Shown piece by piece: positions 35,601 to 43,869 of a stretch of 64,000 nucleotides of DNA (position 1 is the first letter of the stretch; the number at the start of each line of letters is the position of its first letter). The stretch lies in assembly GCA_017623115.1 (NCBI GenBank), contig JAGAPT010000006.1, positions 146,572 through 210,571 on the forward strand, given 5' to 3'. The notes beneath the pieces were generated by a model. That model ran no database searches, was not told the origin of the DNA, and saw nothing but the letters and a program-made list of their open reading frames with translations. Source of the DNA: Alistipes sp. Its GTDB lineage: Bacteria; Bacteroidota; Bacteroidia; Bacteroidales; Rikenellaceae. Both the position numbers and the translations under genes were made by a program.

Positions 35601-36031
35601 TCGTTCCTTCGTCGGCCATCAACACGAGTGCTACGGCGTTGGAGTACACGAATGTTCCTTCGTTCTGGAATGTGGATAACATGTTCTCGTATCAGGATGT
35701 ATACGATGCAGCCGGCAACCTCGTAGTGGCCGAGAATCGTGATGGTGCTTATCCGAACCTCGCTTACTCGGATGTAAACTCGGTGACCTCGACCTTCTGG
35801 CGCATCAGCGGTACGCGCGTTCGCCTGAACCGCTTGACGTTGGCCTACTCGCTGCCGAAGAAGTGGTTGCAGCCGATTGGTATCTCGGCCGTTCGTGTAA
35901 ACGTAACGGGTCAGAACATCTGCGACTTCTACAACCCCTATCCTGACAACTTCATCGATCCGATGGCCGGTGGTTACGGTTCGTACCCGACGCTGCGCAA
36001 GTTCACGATTGGTGTTAATGTAACCTTCTAA
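32660..36031 (+). CDS. SusC/RagA-family TonB-dependent outer membrane transporter (right locus)
   Basis: 1123 aa with a signal peptide ending SASAQ. It has a CarboxypepD_reg-like domain (GKIVDEAGQPVIGATVIVKG), the TonB box EEVVVVGYG, a plug (PLYVIDGYIYPNDV, KDASAAVYGSRAANGVILV) and a barrel ending IGVNVTF. It is collinear with the left SusC, and long blocks such as VDFLKIRGSFGLTGRDN are nearly identical. Together with the SusD 13 nt downstream it should import an oligosaccharide, very likely a homogalacturonan or rhamnogalacturonan fragment given the PL1 lyase behind it. Confidence 0.97.
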   Translation: MKKILGICLSFVMALFVLSASAQTQYKGKIVDEAGQPVIGATVIVKGTTNGTTSGIDGAFAIAVPAGAELQVSYIGYITENISDLAKTEIVLKEDKQQIEEVVVVGYGTQKKAHLTGSVATVPMDDIQDLASGDLASTLSGLINGVSVSGGDTRPGEAAKIYIRNADDLSSVGANSQSPLYVIDGYIYPNDVKVGNVYQNLGEEAFNNLDPSMIENISVLKDASAAVYGSRAANGVILVTTKKGKMGAPKISYSGTIGLADTFSHPKMLNTYEYGRLYNAVAAADPKNTQLNNQYDLFQADELQAMKSLNYDLLEKYWDTAVTHKHALNISGATEKANYFGGISYFNQDGNMGKLDYDRWSYNAGIDVKIGKGLRVGMRLTGDYGEKNVPYIKAGGNEDKNRDYYTSLTRPGYIPEYIDGKAMAMYGVSNAKQNNVQEYHFDALQNNGDYQRTMSSNMNIGLNAEYDFGTLWAPLQGLTARVNYSKSISTEKTNQEGSYYNLYQMTTRFGSGEHLYTPVGEMTQEEIDGFYSDSNIIPVNQGNVIPNGGSVNNPGQLTRTMNRVDNYQMNFQVNYARTFGKHSVGAMFSIEKSEAESEFLTGYVTDPYVFGTGQSNAVGADATMTTEFRRYESGSLSYLGRVNYAYDDKYLVEVLFRTDASTKFAPDNYWGYFPSASLGWVVSKESWFADNVKWVDFLKIRGSFGLTGRDNLTAWQWARSYAMDKDKGAIFGEKADSQAGSRVTLNKNIAGVNPDSHWDKSYKMNVGIDWNVLNNRLGFTIEGYKQWDREMLMPNKASLPSIAGNQSAYQNFGEMDSWGIEFSANWSDRIGKDFKYKIGINTGYSDNKVLVMDWVTDKSYYRVLQPGHRTDLGTWGMQCVGMFRSFQDIEEYFNLNGITKYMGMTMDEVRPGMLIYKDVRGQYDEATKTYGAPDGIVDSELDQVHLSNRSNPYGLTANLSAEWKGLSLTAQISASWGGYSFVPSSAINTSATALEYTNVPSFWNVDNMFSYQDVYDAAGNLVVAENRDGAYPNLAYSDVNSVTSTFWRISGTRVRLNRLTLAYSLPKKWLQPIGISAVRVNVTGQNICDFYNPYPDNFIDPMAGGYGSYPTLRKFTIGVNVTF

Positions 36032-36044
36032 TGCCTAAAAGTCT

Positions 36045-38498
36045 ATGAAAAAAGTAAATATTAAAATTGCAGGTCTTGCGCTGCTTGCCGCTGTTGGTTT
36101 CACTGCGTGCAGCACGGACTTCTTGGAGGAGAAGAAGAACTACGACTTGGCGAACCCCGCGCTTTACGACGACTACGCCGGTTGTATCGGTCGTGTGAAC
36201 GACTGCTACTCGTTCTGCTTGCCCAACCCCAATGGTAACCCCGACTGGCGTTACACCTCAACGGGTAAGAACGATGATTGGTCGAAGTGTACTGAGGAGT
36301 TCTCGGGCTTCGGTATCTTCGTAAACCCGCTCAGCGAACTCAATACCCTCACCGGTGATTCGCAACCCGATTACTTCCAGGGCTCGGGTTGGGATAACAT
36401 TCAGAACAATGCTTGGGGTCTGATTCGTAATGTAAACGATGCTATCATCGGTATTCAGGGTAGCAACGGTATCACGCAGGAGCAGAAAGATGAGTTGCTG
36501 GGTCAGCTCTACTTCCTCCGTGCATGGCGTTACTTCCTCTTGTGGAAGTGGTATGGTGGTGTGCCCATTGTGAAGGATCTGGTTCCCATTGAGCCGGGTG
36601 ATGGTATGCCGCGTAATACGTCGCGTGAGGTCTTTGAGTTCATCATGGAGGATCTGAACACTTCGGCCGATCTGTTGGAGGCTTCGACAGGTGCCGGTCA
36701 GTGGGCGCAGGGCGACAACTACGGCCGCATTACGACCGGTACGGCGTTGGCTATGAAGACTCGTGTATTGGTATGGTGGTGCTCGCCGCTCTTCAACCGC
36801 GACAACGACCCGACACGCTATGAGGAGGCTTACAACATCATCGTAGCCGACCTGCCGCGTATCGAGGCCGGCAACTACGGTCAGCACAGGTCGGACGGCA
36901 TTGGTAACACCGCCAAGGACTGGGCGAACATGTTCTCAGTAATCGGCTCGCAGGGTGTTAGATCGAAGCAAGAGGGTGTGTTTATTACTCGTTTCAACAA
37001 CATTCCCAGCGGTCAGACGCCTGACTATGCTCGTAGTAACCCGTGGGAGCACAGCGCACGTCCCTCGAATGCAATGGGTGGTGGCGGTGTCACTCCGTCG
37101 GCTATGATGGTTGACCTCTTCCCGATGGCCGATGGTAAGCGTCCGGCCAGCTATAACAGCTACACCGATTTGGATGCTTCGACGCTGACCTATGACTCGC
37201 AGCATCCGTTCATGTTCCGTGACACCCGTTTCTACCGTACGTTCGGTTTCCCGGGTATCTATTGGGCGATGCAAGGTGATCCGATGAACGCCAACAACAT
37301 GAATCCCTATGCAAATGGTGATTATCAGTTGTGGAACTATGTATGGTACATTGACGAGGCAAAGGTAAATGACCCGCTGTCGTCGGATACCTATGGTGCC
37401 GACAACCTGCTGGCTAACGCCAAGGGTATGTATGTGATTAAGCGTACCTCGATTGGTGACAACCACCGTTATACTTTCGATGCAGGCTTCAAGCGTTCGT
37501 ATCAGTCGTGGATGGAGATGCGCTACACGGAGGTGATGCTCAACTATGCGGAGATCGCCTGCGGTGCCGGTCATCCCGAGGTTGCCTTGGCCGAGTTGCA
37601 GAAGATTCGCTTCATGGCTGGTTATAACGATAGCTACAACAAGACGATGAGCGATGGCACTACGCTTCAATATGAGAACTATGGTTTGCCGCTGGGTCTG
37701 GATGGTGATGCACAGAAGTGTATGCAGGCTATTATCTACGAGCGTCAGATTGAGTTTGCTTACGAGGGCAAGCGTTTCGACGATATGCGTCGTTGGCTCT
37801 TGTTTGACGGTGGTACGGGCTTTGCTACCATTGGTGCAAAGGCTTTGACCGGTTGGGGTGGTAACACCTGCACCTATCTTGGCTTTAAGCCTTTCAATGG
37901 TCAGCGTCGTGGCAATATGGAGTTCCAGGTGAAGCCGTCAATCAACAAGGGTGTTGGTGGCAAGACGTGGGAGAAGGGCCAATGGGATAACATGCCCGAT
38001 CCCGTTGCACAAACCTGGATTGCTGCCGAGAATAAGGTGCTGGATGATGCTTACGCAGAGGCTGTCAAGAAGAAGGTTGAGGAGCTGATGAAGAATGATC
38101 CCACGACCTATCCTGACGAGGCTACAGCCAAGAAGGATGCCGAGAAGCTCATTGACAAACCGGTTCACAAAGGTTGGAAGGAGTTCCGTGATTGGCGTAA
38201 AGGCTTCGCAGTCAACTATAACAGCAATGGCCGTCATGGCAACAGCGATAAGTTGGATAACCTGCTGATTAAGTTGAAGACGAACTTCTACGAGCCCTAT
38301 CTGCAGCGTAAGGATAAGAAGGGTGATGCCCTGACCTCGGACAATACGACCGAGGGTATGGTTGTAACCTATCTGCCGCGCTACTATTTCCTCGGTCTCA
38401 CGAGCACCGTTCAGGCCAAGAACCCCCTTATCCTGCAAACCGTAGGTTGGGAGGATCACTATGGCCGCGGTGAGTTCTACGATCCGGCAGCCGAGTAA
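36045..38498 (+). CDS. SusD/RagB-family glycan-binding lipoprotein (right locus)
   Basis: 817 aa with lipobox GFTAC. SusD motifs are LLGQLYFLRAWRYFLLWKW, YTEVMLNYAEIACGAG and YERQIEFAYEGKRFDDMRRW. It is about 80 residues longer than the left paralogue. The extra length is a Lys/Asp-rich, probably helical insertion (about 665-735, including AEAVKKKVEELMKNDPTTYP), unlike the rest of the family as far as I know. It ends a SusCD unit and is followed by a strong terminator, so the PL1 gene has its own promoter. Confidence 0.95.
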   Translation: MKKVNIKIAGLALLAAVGFTACSTDFLEEKKNYDLANPALYDDYAGCIGRVNDCYSFCLPNPNGNPDWRYTSTGKNDDWSKCTEEFSGFGIFVNPLSELNTLTGDSQPDYFQGSGWDNIQNNAWGLIRNVNDAIIGIQGSNGITQEQKDELLGQLYFLRAWRYFLLWKWYGGVPIVKDLVPIEPGDGMPRNTSREVFEFIMEDLNTSADLLEASTGAGQWAQGDNYGRITTGTALAMKTRVLVWWCSPLFNRDNDPTRYEEAYNIIVADLPRIEAGNYGQHRSDGIGNTAKDWANMFSVIGSQGVRSKQEGVFITRFNNIPSGQTPDYARSNPWEHSARPSNAMGGGGVTPSAMMVDLFPMADGKRPASYNSYTDLDASTLTYDSQHPFMFRDTRFYRTFGFPGIYWAMQGDPMNANNMNPYANGDYQLWNYVWYIDEAKVNDPLSSDTYGADNLLANAKGMYVIKRTSIGDNHRYTFDAGFKRSYQSWMEMRYTEVMLNYAEIACGAGHPEVALAELQKIRFMAGYNDSYNKTMSDGTTLQYENYGLPLGLDGDAQKCMQAIIYERQIEFAYEGKRFDDMRRWLLFDGGTGFATIGAKALTGWGGNTCTYLGFKPFNGQRRGNMEFQVKPSINKGVGGKTWEKGQWDNMPDPVAQTWIAAENKVLDDAYAEAVKKKVEELMKNDPTTYPDEATAKKDAEKLIDKPVHKGWKEFRDWRKGFAVNYNSNGRHGNSDKLDNLLIKLKTNFYEPYLQRKDKKGDALTSDNTTEGMVVTYLPRYYFLGLTSTVQAKNPLILQTVGWEDHYGRGEFYDPAAE

Positions 38499-38533
38499 TC
38501 GACCGCAACATGAGGCCGATTTTCGGCCGTGAT

Positions 38534-38569
38534 AAGAGCCGCTTCCTGCAAAGGAGGCGGCTCTTTTTT
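38534..38569 (+). terminator. Terminator of the right DUF5123-SusC-SusD operon
   Basis: AAGAGCCGCTTCC (38534-38546) pairs, with one G-T pair, with GGAGGCGGCTCTT (38553-38565) and a T run follows. Confidence 0.88.
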
Positions 38570-38667
38570 GAGCGTGAGGGTGAAATTTCACCCCTGCAAG
38601 CAGTCGGTTCACCGCATCATATGGGCGATTTACCCCGATAGAATAGCTGTCCATTGGAAAAAAAGCG

Positions 38668-38675
38668 TATCTTTG
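38668..38675 (+). promoter_or_regulatory. -7 promoter element of the PL1-DUF3826 operon
   Basis: TATCTTTG 52 nt before the PL1 start and downstream of the SusD terminator. Confidence 0.6.
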
Positions 38676-38727
38676 TAAAACATTCCGATGTGCCTAAGAC
38701 GAAATAAACAATAAAAAAGATAAACCG

Positions 38728-40455
38728 ATGAACAGAAAACTGATTGTAGCCCTTATTGCGCTGTTGTCCGCTGCAACGGCGGTTGCGCAATATCCGGTCT
38801 TGACCTCCGAAGCACGTGCCAAGGCCAAAGAGGTGTTGGGTGCTGCAGCCAAGCACTCTGAGGAGGCCTGGCAGGCAGCTCTTCCGATTGTAAAAAAGGA
38901 GGCCGCCGAGGGTCGCCCCTATGTGCCTTGGGCACACCGTCCCTATGACCTGTTGCAGGCCGAGATTCCCGCTTTCCCCGGTGCTGAGGGTGGTGGTATG
39001 TATACGGCCGGAGGTCGTGGCGGTAAGGTGTTGGTGGTAACGAACCTCAACGATAGCGGTGAGGGTTCGTTCCGTTGGGCTTGCGAGCAGGGTGGTGCCC
39101 GTATCGTGGTCTTCAATGTGGCCGGCATCATCCGTTTGGAGACGCCGATTGTCGTGCGTGCGCCTTATATTACGATTGCCGGACAGACCGCTCCGGGTGA
39201 TGGCGTCTGCATCGCCGGACAAACCTTCCAGATTGATACGCACGATGTGATTATCCGCCACATGCGTTTCCGTCGTGGTGAGACCATGTCGTGGCATCGT
39301 GAGGACTCGTTCGGTGGTAATCCGGTCGGCAATATCATGATTGACCACTGCTCGTGCTCGTGGGGTTTGGATGAGAATATCTCCTTCTATCGCCACATGT
39401 ACGACCCGAGCGAGGGCTTTTATCAGGCACGTGCGGAGAAGTATCCGACGGTGAATGTGACCATCCAGAATACGATTTCGGCCAAGGCTCTCGATACCTA
39501 TAACCACTCGTTTGGCTCGACGCTGGGTGGCGAGAATGCCTCGTTCATGCGCAATCTGTGGGCGTCGAACGTAGGTCGTAACCCCTCGGTCGGCTGGAAT
39601 GGAGTCTTCAACTTCGTGAACAATGTGTTGTTCAACTGGCGAGGCCGCACGGTTGATGGTGGCGACTACTCGGCGATGTTCAACATGATCAACAACTACT
39701 ACAAACCCGGTCCGGCTACGCCGAAAAACTCGCCTGTGAGCCATCGTATTTTGAAGCCCGAGGCAGGTCGCTCGAAGCACCCCTACAAGCAGTACTCCCG
39801 TGTGTATGCCGATGGTAATATTGTCGAGGGAAATCCCGAGGTAACCGCCGACAACTGGAACGGTGGTATCCAGGTCGAGGGTCAGCGTGATACGAAAGGT
39901 TTCACGGAGCAGATGCGCATGTCGCGCCCCTTTGCAATGCCCTACCTGCGCATTATGTCTGCCTCGGAGGCCTATGATTATGTAGTCAAAAATGCCGGTG
40001 CGAACATTCCGTGTCGTGATAAGGTAGATGAGATTGTCATCAACGAGGTCGTTACGGGTGAGATTTACTATACGAAGGATGCTGCCAAGTATCCGGGTGA
40101 TACGTGGGGTCTTGTCGAGAAGTCGCAGGCTTCGGATGGCTCGTTCCGCTATCGTCGTATGCCGGCCGATTCTTATAAGGTAGGTATCATCACCGACCCG
40201 CGTCAGATGGGTGGTTACCCCGAGTATAAGGGTTCGCCGCGTCAGGATACGGATGGTGATGGTATGCCCGACGCATGGGAAAAGGCCAATGGTCTGAATC
40301 CGAACGACGCATCGGATGCCAATGGCGACTGCACGGGTGATGGTTATACGAATATCGAGAAATATATCAACGCCATTCCGACGACCGTGCGTATCGATTG
40401 GCGCAACCTGAACAACAACTACGATACGTTGGCTGCCAAAGGTGGTGTGATGTAG
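38728..40455 (+). CDS. Polysaccharide lyase family 1 pectate lyase, secreted
   Basis: 575 aa with a signal peptide (MNRKLIVALIALLSAATAVAQ in part: LIALLSAATAVAQ). After about 70 residues the beta-helix begins with FPGAEGGGMYTAGGRGGKV. PL1 signatures follow: ITIAGQTAPGDGV, DVIIRHMRFRRGE (about 172) and MIDHCSCSWGLDENIS (about 205). The C-terminal segment DTDGDGMPDAWEKANGLNP (about 507-525) and DANGDCTGDGYTNIEKYI resembles thrombospondin-3/dockerin-like calcium loops. PL1 cleaves de-esterified homogalacturonan by beta-elimination, using calcium. It pairs with the DUF3826 gene 21 nt downstream and should feed the right SusCD system. Confidence 0.93.
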   Translation: MNRKLIVALIALLSAATAVAQYPVLTSEARAKAKEVLGAAAKHSEEAWQAALPIVKKEAAEGRPYVPWAHRPYDLLQAEIPAFPGAEGGGMYTAGGRGGKVLVVTNLNDSGEGSFRWACEQGGARIVVFNVAGIIRLETPIVVRAPYITIAGQTAPGDGVCIAGQTFQIDTHDVIIRHMRFRRGETMSWHREDSFGGNPVGNIMIDHCSCSWGLDENISFYRHMYDPSEGFYQARAEKYPTVNVTIQNTISAKALDTYNHSFGSTLGGENASFMRNLWASNVGRNPSVGWNGVFNFVNNVLFNWRGRTVDGGDYSAMFNMINNYYKPGPATPKNSPVSHRILKPEAGRSKHPYKQYSRVYADGNIVEGNPEVTADNWNGGIQVEGQRDTKGFTEQMRMSRPFAMPYLRIMSASEAYDYVVKNAGANIPCRDKVDEIVINEVVTGEIYYTKDAAKYPGDTWGLVEKSQASDGSFRYRRMPADSYKVGIITDPRQMGGYPEYKGSPRQDTDGDGMPDAWEKANGLNPNDASDANGDCTGDGYTNIEKYINAIPTTVRIDWRNLNNNYDTLAAKGGVM

Positions 40456-40476
40456 TTCAATCAATGTAGGAGAGTT

Positions 40477-41145
40477 ATGAAGAAGATGCTTTTTATGCTG
40501 CTGTTGGCAGCGATGACCTGGACGGCCGGTGCCGTAGAATTGAAGAGCGAGGGGCGCGATAAGGGGTATGTGGAGACCATCTTGGCTCGTTCGCAAAAGG
40601 TGGTGGATAAACTCGGTATCGAGGATGCCCAAACGGCCGAGGCGGTGCGTAATATCATTGCCAACCGCTATTTTGAGTTGAATGATATCTACGAGGCTCG
40701 TGATGCACGTCTGGCTGCAGTCAAGGAGCAGGGGCTGACGGGCGATGCGAAGCAGCAGGCGCAGGCTTTTGCCCGCTATGAGTGCGACAGCAAACTCTAC
40801 CGTTCACACTTTGCCTTTCCGGCTGCCTTGTCGCAGTACCTGACCGAGGAGCAGATTACGGCTGTGAAGGATGGAATGACCTTTGGTGTGGTGAAGGTAA
40901 CCTACGATTCGCACCTAGATATGATTCCGACCCTGACCGATGAGGAGAAGGAGCAGATTCGTGTTTGGCTGGAGGAGGCTCGTGAGTTGGCTGTTGATGC
41001 CGAGAGCTCGAAGAAGAAGCACGAGATTTTCGGTAAATATAAGGGTCGTATCAACAACTATCTTTCGAAGCGAGGTTACGACTTGACGGCCGAGCGTGAG
41101 GCGTGGTACAAACGTATCGAGGCTCGTAAGGCGCAACAGAAGTAG
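40477..41145 (+). CDS. DUF3826 exported protein
   Basis: 222 aa with a signal peptide (MKKMLFMLLLAAMTWTAGA). The rest is helical and charged (YVETILARSQKVVDKLGI, NRYFELNDIYEARDARLA, YLTEEQITAVKDGMTFGVVK, FGKYKGRINNYLSKRGYDL). I recognise the pattern as DUF3826, which recurs in Bacteroidota pectin loci next to PL1 and related lyases; it has no known activity. It ends the operon, with a terminator at 41163-41197. Confidence 0.85.
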   Translation: MKKMLFMLLLAAMTWTAGAVELKSEGRDKGYVETILARSQKVVDKLGIEDAQTAEAVRNIIANRYFELNDIYEARDARLAAVKEQGLTGDAKQQAQAFARYECDSKLYRSHFAFPAALSQYLTEEQITAVKDGMTFGVVKVTYDSHLDMIPTLTDEEKEQIRVWLEEARELAVDAESSKKKHEIFGKYKGRINNYLSKRGYDLTAEREAWYKRIEARKAQQK

Positions 41146-41162
41146 ACCTACGCAAACGTAGC

Positions 41163-41197
41163 AAGAGGCTCGGTCGTCATCGACCGAGCCTCTTTGC
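41163..41197 (+). terminator. Terminator of the PL1-DUF3826 operon
   Basis: AAGAGGCTCGGTCG (41163-41176) pairs with CGACCGAGCCTCTT (41181-41194) around TCAT, then a short T run. Confidence 0.9.
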
Positions 41198-41243
41198 ATT
41201 CTTCTACCCCTCCCTCTCTTCTCTCCACTCCACTCCACTAAAT

Positions 41244-41272
41244 AAAAAAGGTTGACCTCTCGATCAACCTTT
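41244..41272 (-). terminator. Terminator immediately after tRNA-Leu
   Basis: On the minus strand AAGGTTGA pairs with TCAACCTT around TCGAGAGG and is followed by T6. It abuts the CCA end of the tRNA. Confidence 0.88.
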
Positions 41273-41358
41273 GGTGCCCAGGACAAGACTCGAACTTGCA
41301 CGAACTAATGTTCACTACCCCCTCAAAGTAGCGTGTCTACCAATTTCACCACCTGGGC
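41272..41358 (-). tRNA. tRNA-Leu (anticodon GAG)
   Basis: An 87-nt minus-strand class II tRNA. The acceptor GCCCAGG pairs with CCTGGGC and is followed by A and an encoded CCA. The D-arm segment is GGTGAAATTGGTAGACACG, the anticodon stem CTACT/GGTAG surrounds the loop TTGAGGG with anticodon GAG, a long variable arm follows, and the T arm contains GTTCGAGTC. It reads CUC/CUU codons. It follows argH in the same direction after 143 nt and ends in its own terminator. Confidence 0.96.
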
Positions 41359-41501
41359 TCACGCAATCGGCCTCATAAGGGCCTTTCGGGAGTGCAAATA
41401 TAGGCACTATTTTGCTTTTCGCAAAATTTTTTCGCCGTTTTATTGATTTTTCTTCGCTTTTCCTCGATAGGGCCGGTGTTTTGTGCCGCATGTGCGTCCT
41501 G

Positions 41502-42800
41502 CTACTTCAGGTCGGCCATCACCCGCTCCATCTTTTGGCGAATCTGCTCCGTGCAGAGGTTGCCGATGCTCCCTTCGTGGGTATGGTTCACCGAACGGGT
41601 AGGGCGATATTCGCCCCGTTGTACCTGCATGCCGACCTCCCGATAGGCCTCACGGAAGGGCACACCCTGCAGGGCAAGGCGGTTTACATCCTCGACCGTG
41701 AAGAGATAGTCGTATTTCGTATCCTCGAGAATCTGCTCGTTGACCGAGAGATTCGAGAGCATGAAATCGGCCATCTGCAAGGTCTTCTTCAGTTCGGTTG
41801 TCGCCGGAAAGAGGATATCTTTCAGGAGTTGCATTTCGCGGTGGTAACCTACGGGCAGGTTGGTGAGCATCAGTGCCATCTCGTTGGGGAGCGCCTGCAG
41901 GCGGTTACAACGGCCACGCATCATCTCAAAGACATCGGGGTTCTTCTTGTGCGGCATAATCGAAGAGCCGGTGGTGAGGCTGTCGGGCAGCTTCACGAAG
42001 CCGAAATTCTGGCTCATGAAGAGGCAGAGGTCCATCGCCATACGTCCGATGGTGGCGGCGATGGCGGCGATGGCATTGGCTGCAGCACGCTCGCTCTTGC
42101 CACGACTCATTTGGGCGGCTACGACGTTGTAGTGGAGCGTCTCGAAGCCGAGCAGCTCGGTCGTCATCGTGCGGTTGAGCGGAAACGACGAGCCATAACC
42201 GGCTGCCGAACCGAGGGGATTCTGGTTGGCGATGTCGTAGGCAGCAACCAGCAGACGCATATCGTCGATGAGCGTCTCGGCATAGGCTCCAAACCACAGA
42301 CCAAACGACGACGGCATGGCCACTTGCAGGTGGGTATAGCCCGGCATCAGCACCGCCTTGTGCTGTTCGGAGAGCGTTTGCAGACGATCGAAGAGGTTGT
42401 GTACCTCGTCGGCCAGTTGACGCAGCTCCTCGCGCAGGAACAATTTCAGGTCAACCAACACCTGGTCGTTGCGCGACCGCCCCGAATGAATCTTCTTGCC
42501 CACATCGCCCAGCCGGCGGGTCAGGAGCAACTCCACCTGCGAGTGGATGTCCTCCGACTCGGGCTCGATGCAGAAGTCGCCCCGCTCGATTTCGTCGGCA
42601 ATCTGCTCCAATCCCTTGGTCAATATCGCCAGTTCGTCAGCCGTCAGCAGGCCGATGGATTCGAGCATGCGGATATGCGCCAGCGAGCCTTGTACGTCGT
42701 AGCGTGCCAGACGCATGTCGAGTTCCTGGTCGTTGCCGACCGTGTAATCTTCTACGAGGGCATTCGTGTCGAATCCCTTATCCCAAAGTTTAGTTGCCAT
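41502..42800 (-). CDS. argH: Argininosuccinate lyase
   Basis: 432 aa, slightly shorter than the usual 455-460. Fumarase/aspartase superfamily motifs are GRSRNDQVLVDL (about 105), HTHLQVAMP-type GYTHLQVAMPSSFG, and the catalytic signature GSSIMPHKKNPDVFEMM (about 266). It releases arginine and fumarate from argininosuccinate, the last step of the pathway. It overlaps the argE-like gene by 11 nt and is the last protein gene of the arginine operon, followed by tRNA-Leu. Confidence 0.95.
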   Translation of the reverse strand: MATKLWDKGFDTNALVEDYTVGNDQELDMRLARYDVQGSLAHIRMLESIGLLTADELAILTKGLEQIADEIERGDFCIEPESEDIHSQVELLLTRRLGDVGKKIHSGRSRNDQVLVDLKLFLREELRQLADEVHNLFDRLQTLSEQHKAVLMPGYTHLQVAMPSSFGLWFGAYAETLIDDMRLLVAAYDIANQNPLGSAAGYGSSFPLNRTMTTELLGFETLHYNVVAAQMSRGKSERAAANAIAAIAATIGRMAMDLCLFMSQNFGFVKLPDSLTTGSSIMPHKKNPDVFEMMRGRCNRLQALPNEMALMLTNLPVGYHREMQLLKDILFPATTELKKTLQMADFMLSNLSVNEQILEDTKYDYLFTVEDVNRLALQGVPFREAYREVGMQVQRGEYRPTRSVNHTHEGSIGNLCTEQIRQKMERVMADLK

Positions 42801-43857
42801 ATAGCTGTGCTAAATTTTCAATAATTTCTACATAGGTTGCAATTCCCTGCTCAATCTCCTCTACCAAGACATATTCGTCTGCCGTGTGGGAACGAGCCGA
42901 GTCACCCGGGCCGATTTTGAGTGCCGGAATGGGCATCAGCGTGCGATCGGAGGTGGTGGTCGAGATGAAGGGCTTGGCACCGGCCTTCACGGCGGCTCGA
43001 ACGAGCGGATGTTGCTTGTCGATGACCGAGGCACGGATGCGGGTCGAGCGAGGGGTAACCTCGCTTTGGAGGGCTGCACGGAGCAGCTCGACCACCTCTT
43101 CATTGGTATAGGCATCGGTCGTGCGTACATCGACCACAAAGCGGCACGAGTCGGGCACGACATTGTGCTGGGTGCCACAATTGATCATCGTGGCCGTCAT
43201 GCGCACGGGCCCCAGGATGGCGGATGTGTGTTCGAACTGAAAGGTGCGTACTTGCTGGATGTCGTCAAGGGCGATGTAGAGGGCATTGACTCCCTCGCCC
43301 CGTGCGGCATGGCCACTTCGGCCTTTGGCCTCACAGTCCAAGACCACTAGTCCGGGCTCGGCAATGGCTGCCTGCATCGAGGTTGGCTCGCCAACGATGG
43401 CCATTTCGACATCCTGCAGGTGGTCGTAGCAGGCACGAATGCCGTGCTCGCCCCCACACTCCTCCTCGGCCGAGAGCAACAGCTGTAAATTGAAGGGGAG
43501 TGCGCGGTCGTAGTAGGCGAGAAAGAGCTCGATGAGTGCTACGAGCGAGGCGCCGGCATCGTTAGCCCCCAAGCCATAGAGCACCCCCTCTTCGAGCGTT
43601 GGCGCATAAGGGTTGCGTGTGTAGGAGGCGGCAGGACGCACCGTATCGTGATGTGAATTGAGCAGAAGCGTCTTGCGGCCAGCCTGGTAGCCTTTCGAGC
43701 GAACGATGATGTTGTTGTGAAGTCGCTCCACAGCGATACCGCGCTCCTCGAAGAAGGCGCAAAGCAGGTCGGCTGTTGCCCCTTCGTCACGGGTATGGGA
43801 GGGGGTAGCGATGAGTCGACGCAGGAGTTCAAGGGCCTGGTTGGTTGCTGGCTTCAT
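42790..43857 (-). CDS. M20-family N-acyl-L-ornithine deacylase (ArgE-like)
   Basis: A 355-aa zinc peptidase. Metal-binding motifs are LNSHHDTVRP, GLGANDAGASL and SAEEECGGEHG (Glu-Glu catalytic/metal pair); GRSGHAARGEG is the usual lid-dimerisation His motif and SDRTLM the late substrate motif. In this operon, with Pro90-type ArgF', the substrate should be N-succinyl-citrulline or N-succinylornithine rather than the acetyl compound; that is inferred from pathway context, and DapE-like specificity is the main alternative. It starts 12 nt after argB. Confidence 0.88.
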   Translation of the reverse strand: MKPATNQALELLRRLIATPSHTRDEGATADLLCAFFEERGIAVERLHNNIIVRSKGYQAGRKTLLLNSHHDTVRPAASYTRNPYAPTLEEGVLYGLGANDAGASLVALIELFLAYYDRALPFNLQLLLSAEEECGGEHGIRACYDHLQDVEMAIVGEPTSMQAAIAEPGLVVLDCEAKGRSGHAARGEGVNALYIALDDIQQVRTFQFEHTSAILGPVRMTATMINCGTQHNVVPDSCRFVVDVRTTDAYTNEEVVELLRAALQSEVTPRSTRIRASVIDKQHPLVRAAVKAGAKPFISTTTSDRTLMPIPALKIGPGDSARSHTADEYVLVEEIEQGIATYVEIIENLAQLYGN

Positions 43858-43869
43858 GGTTTGTGTGGT

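Noticed and set aside
38617-40632. 671-codon minus-strand open frame opposite the PL1 lyase
   Set aside because: It is antisense to a gene with clear family motifs, is rich in Arg/Thr/Ile/His, and has no signal or domain pattern.
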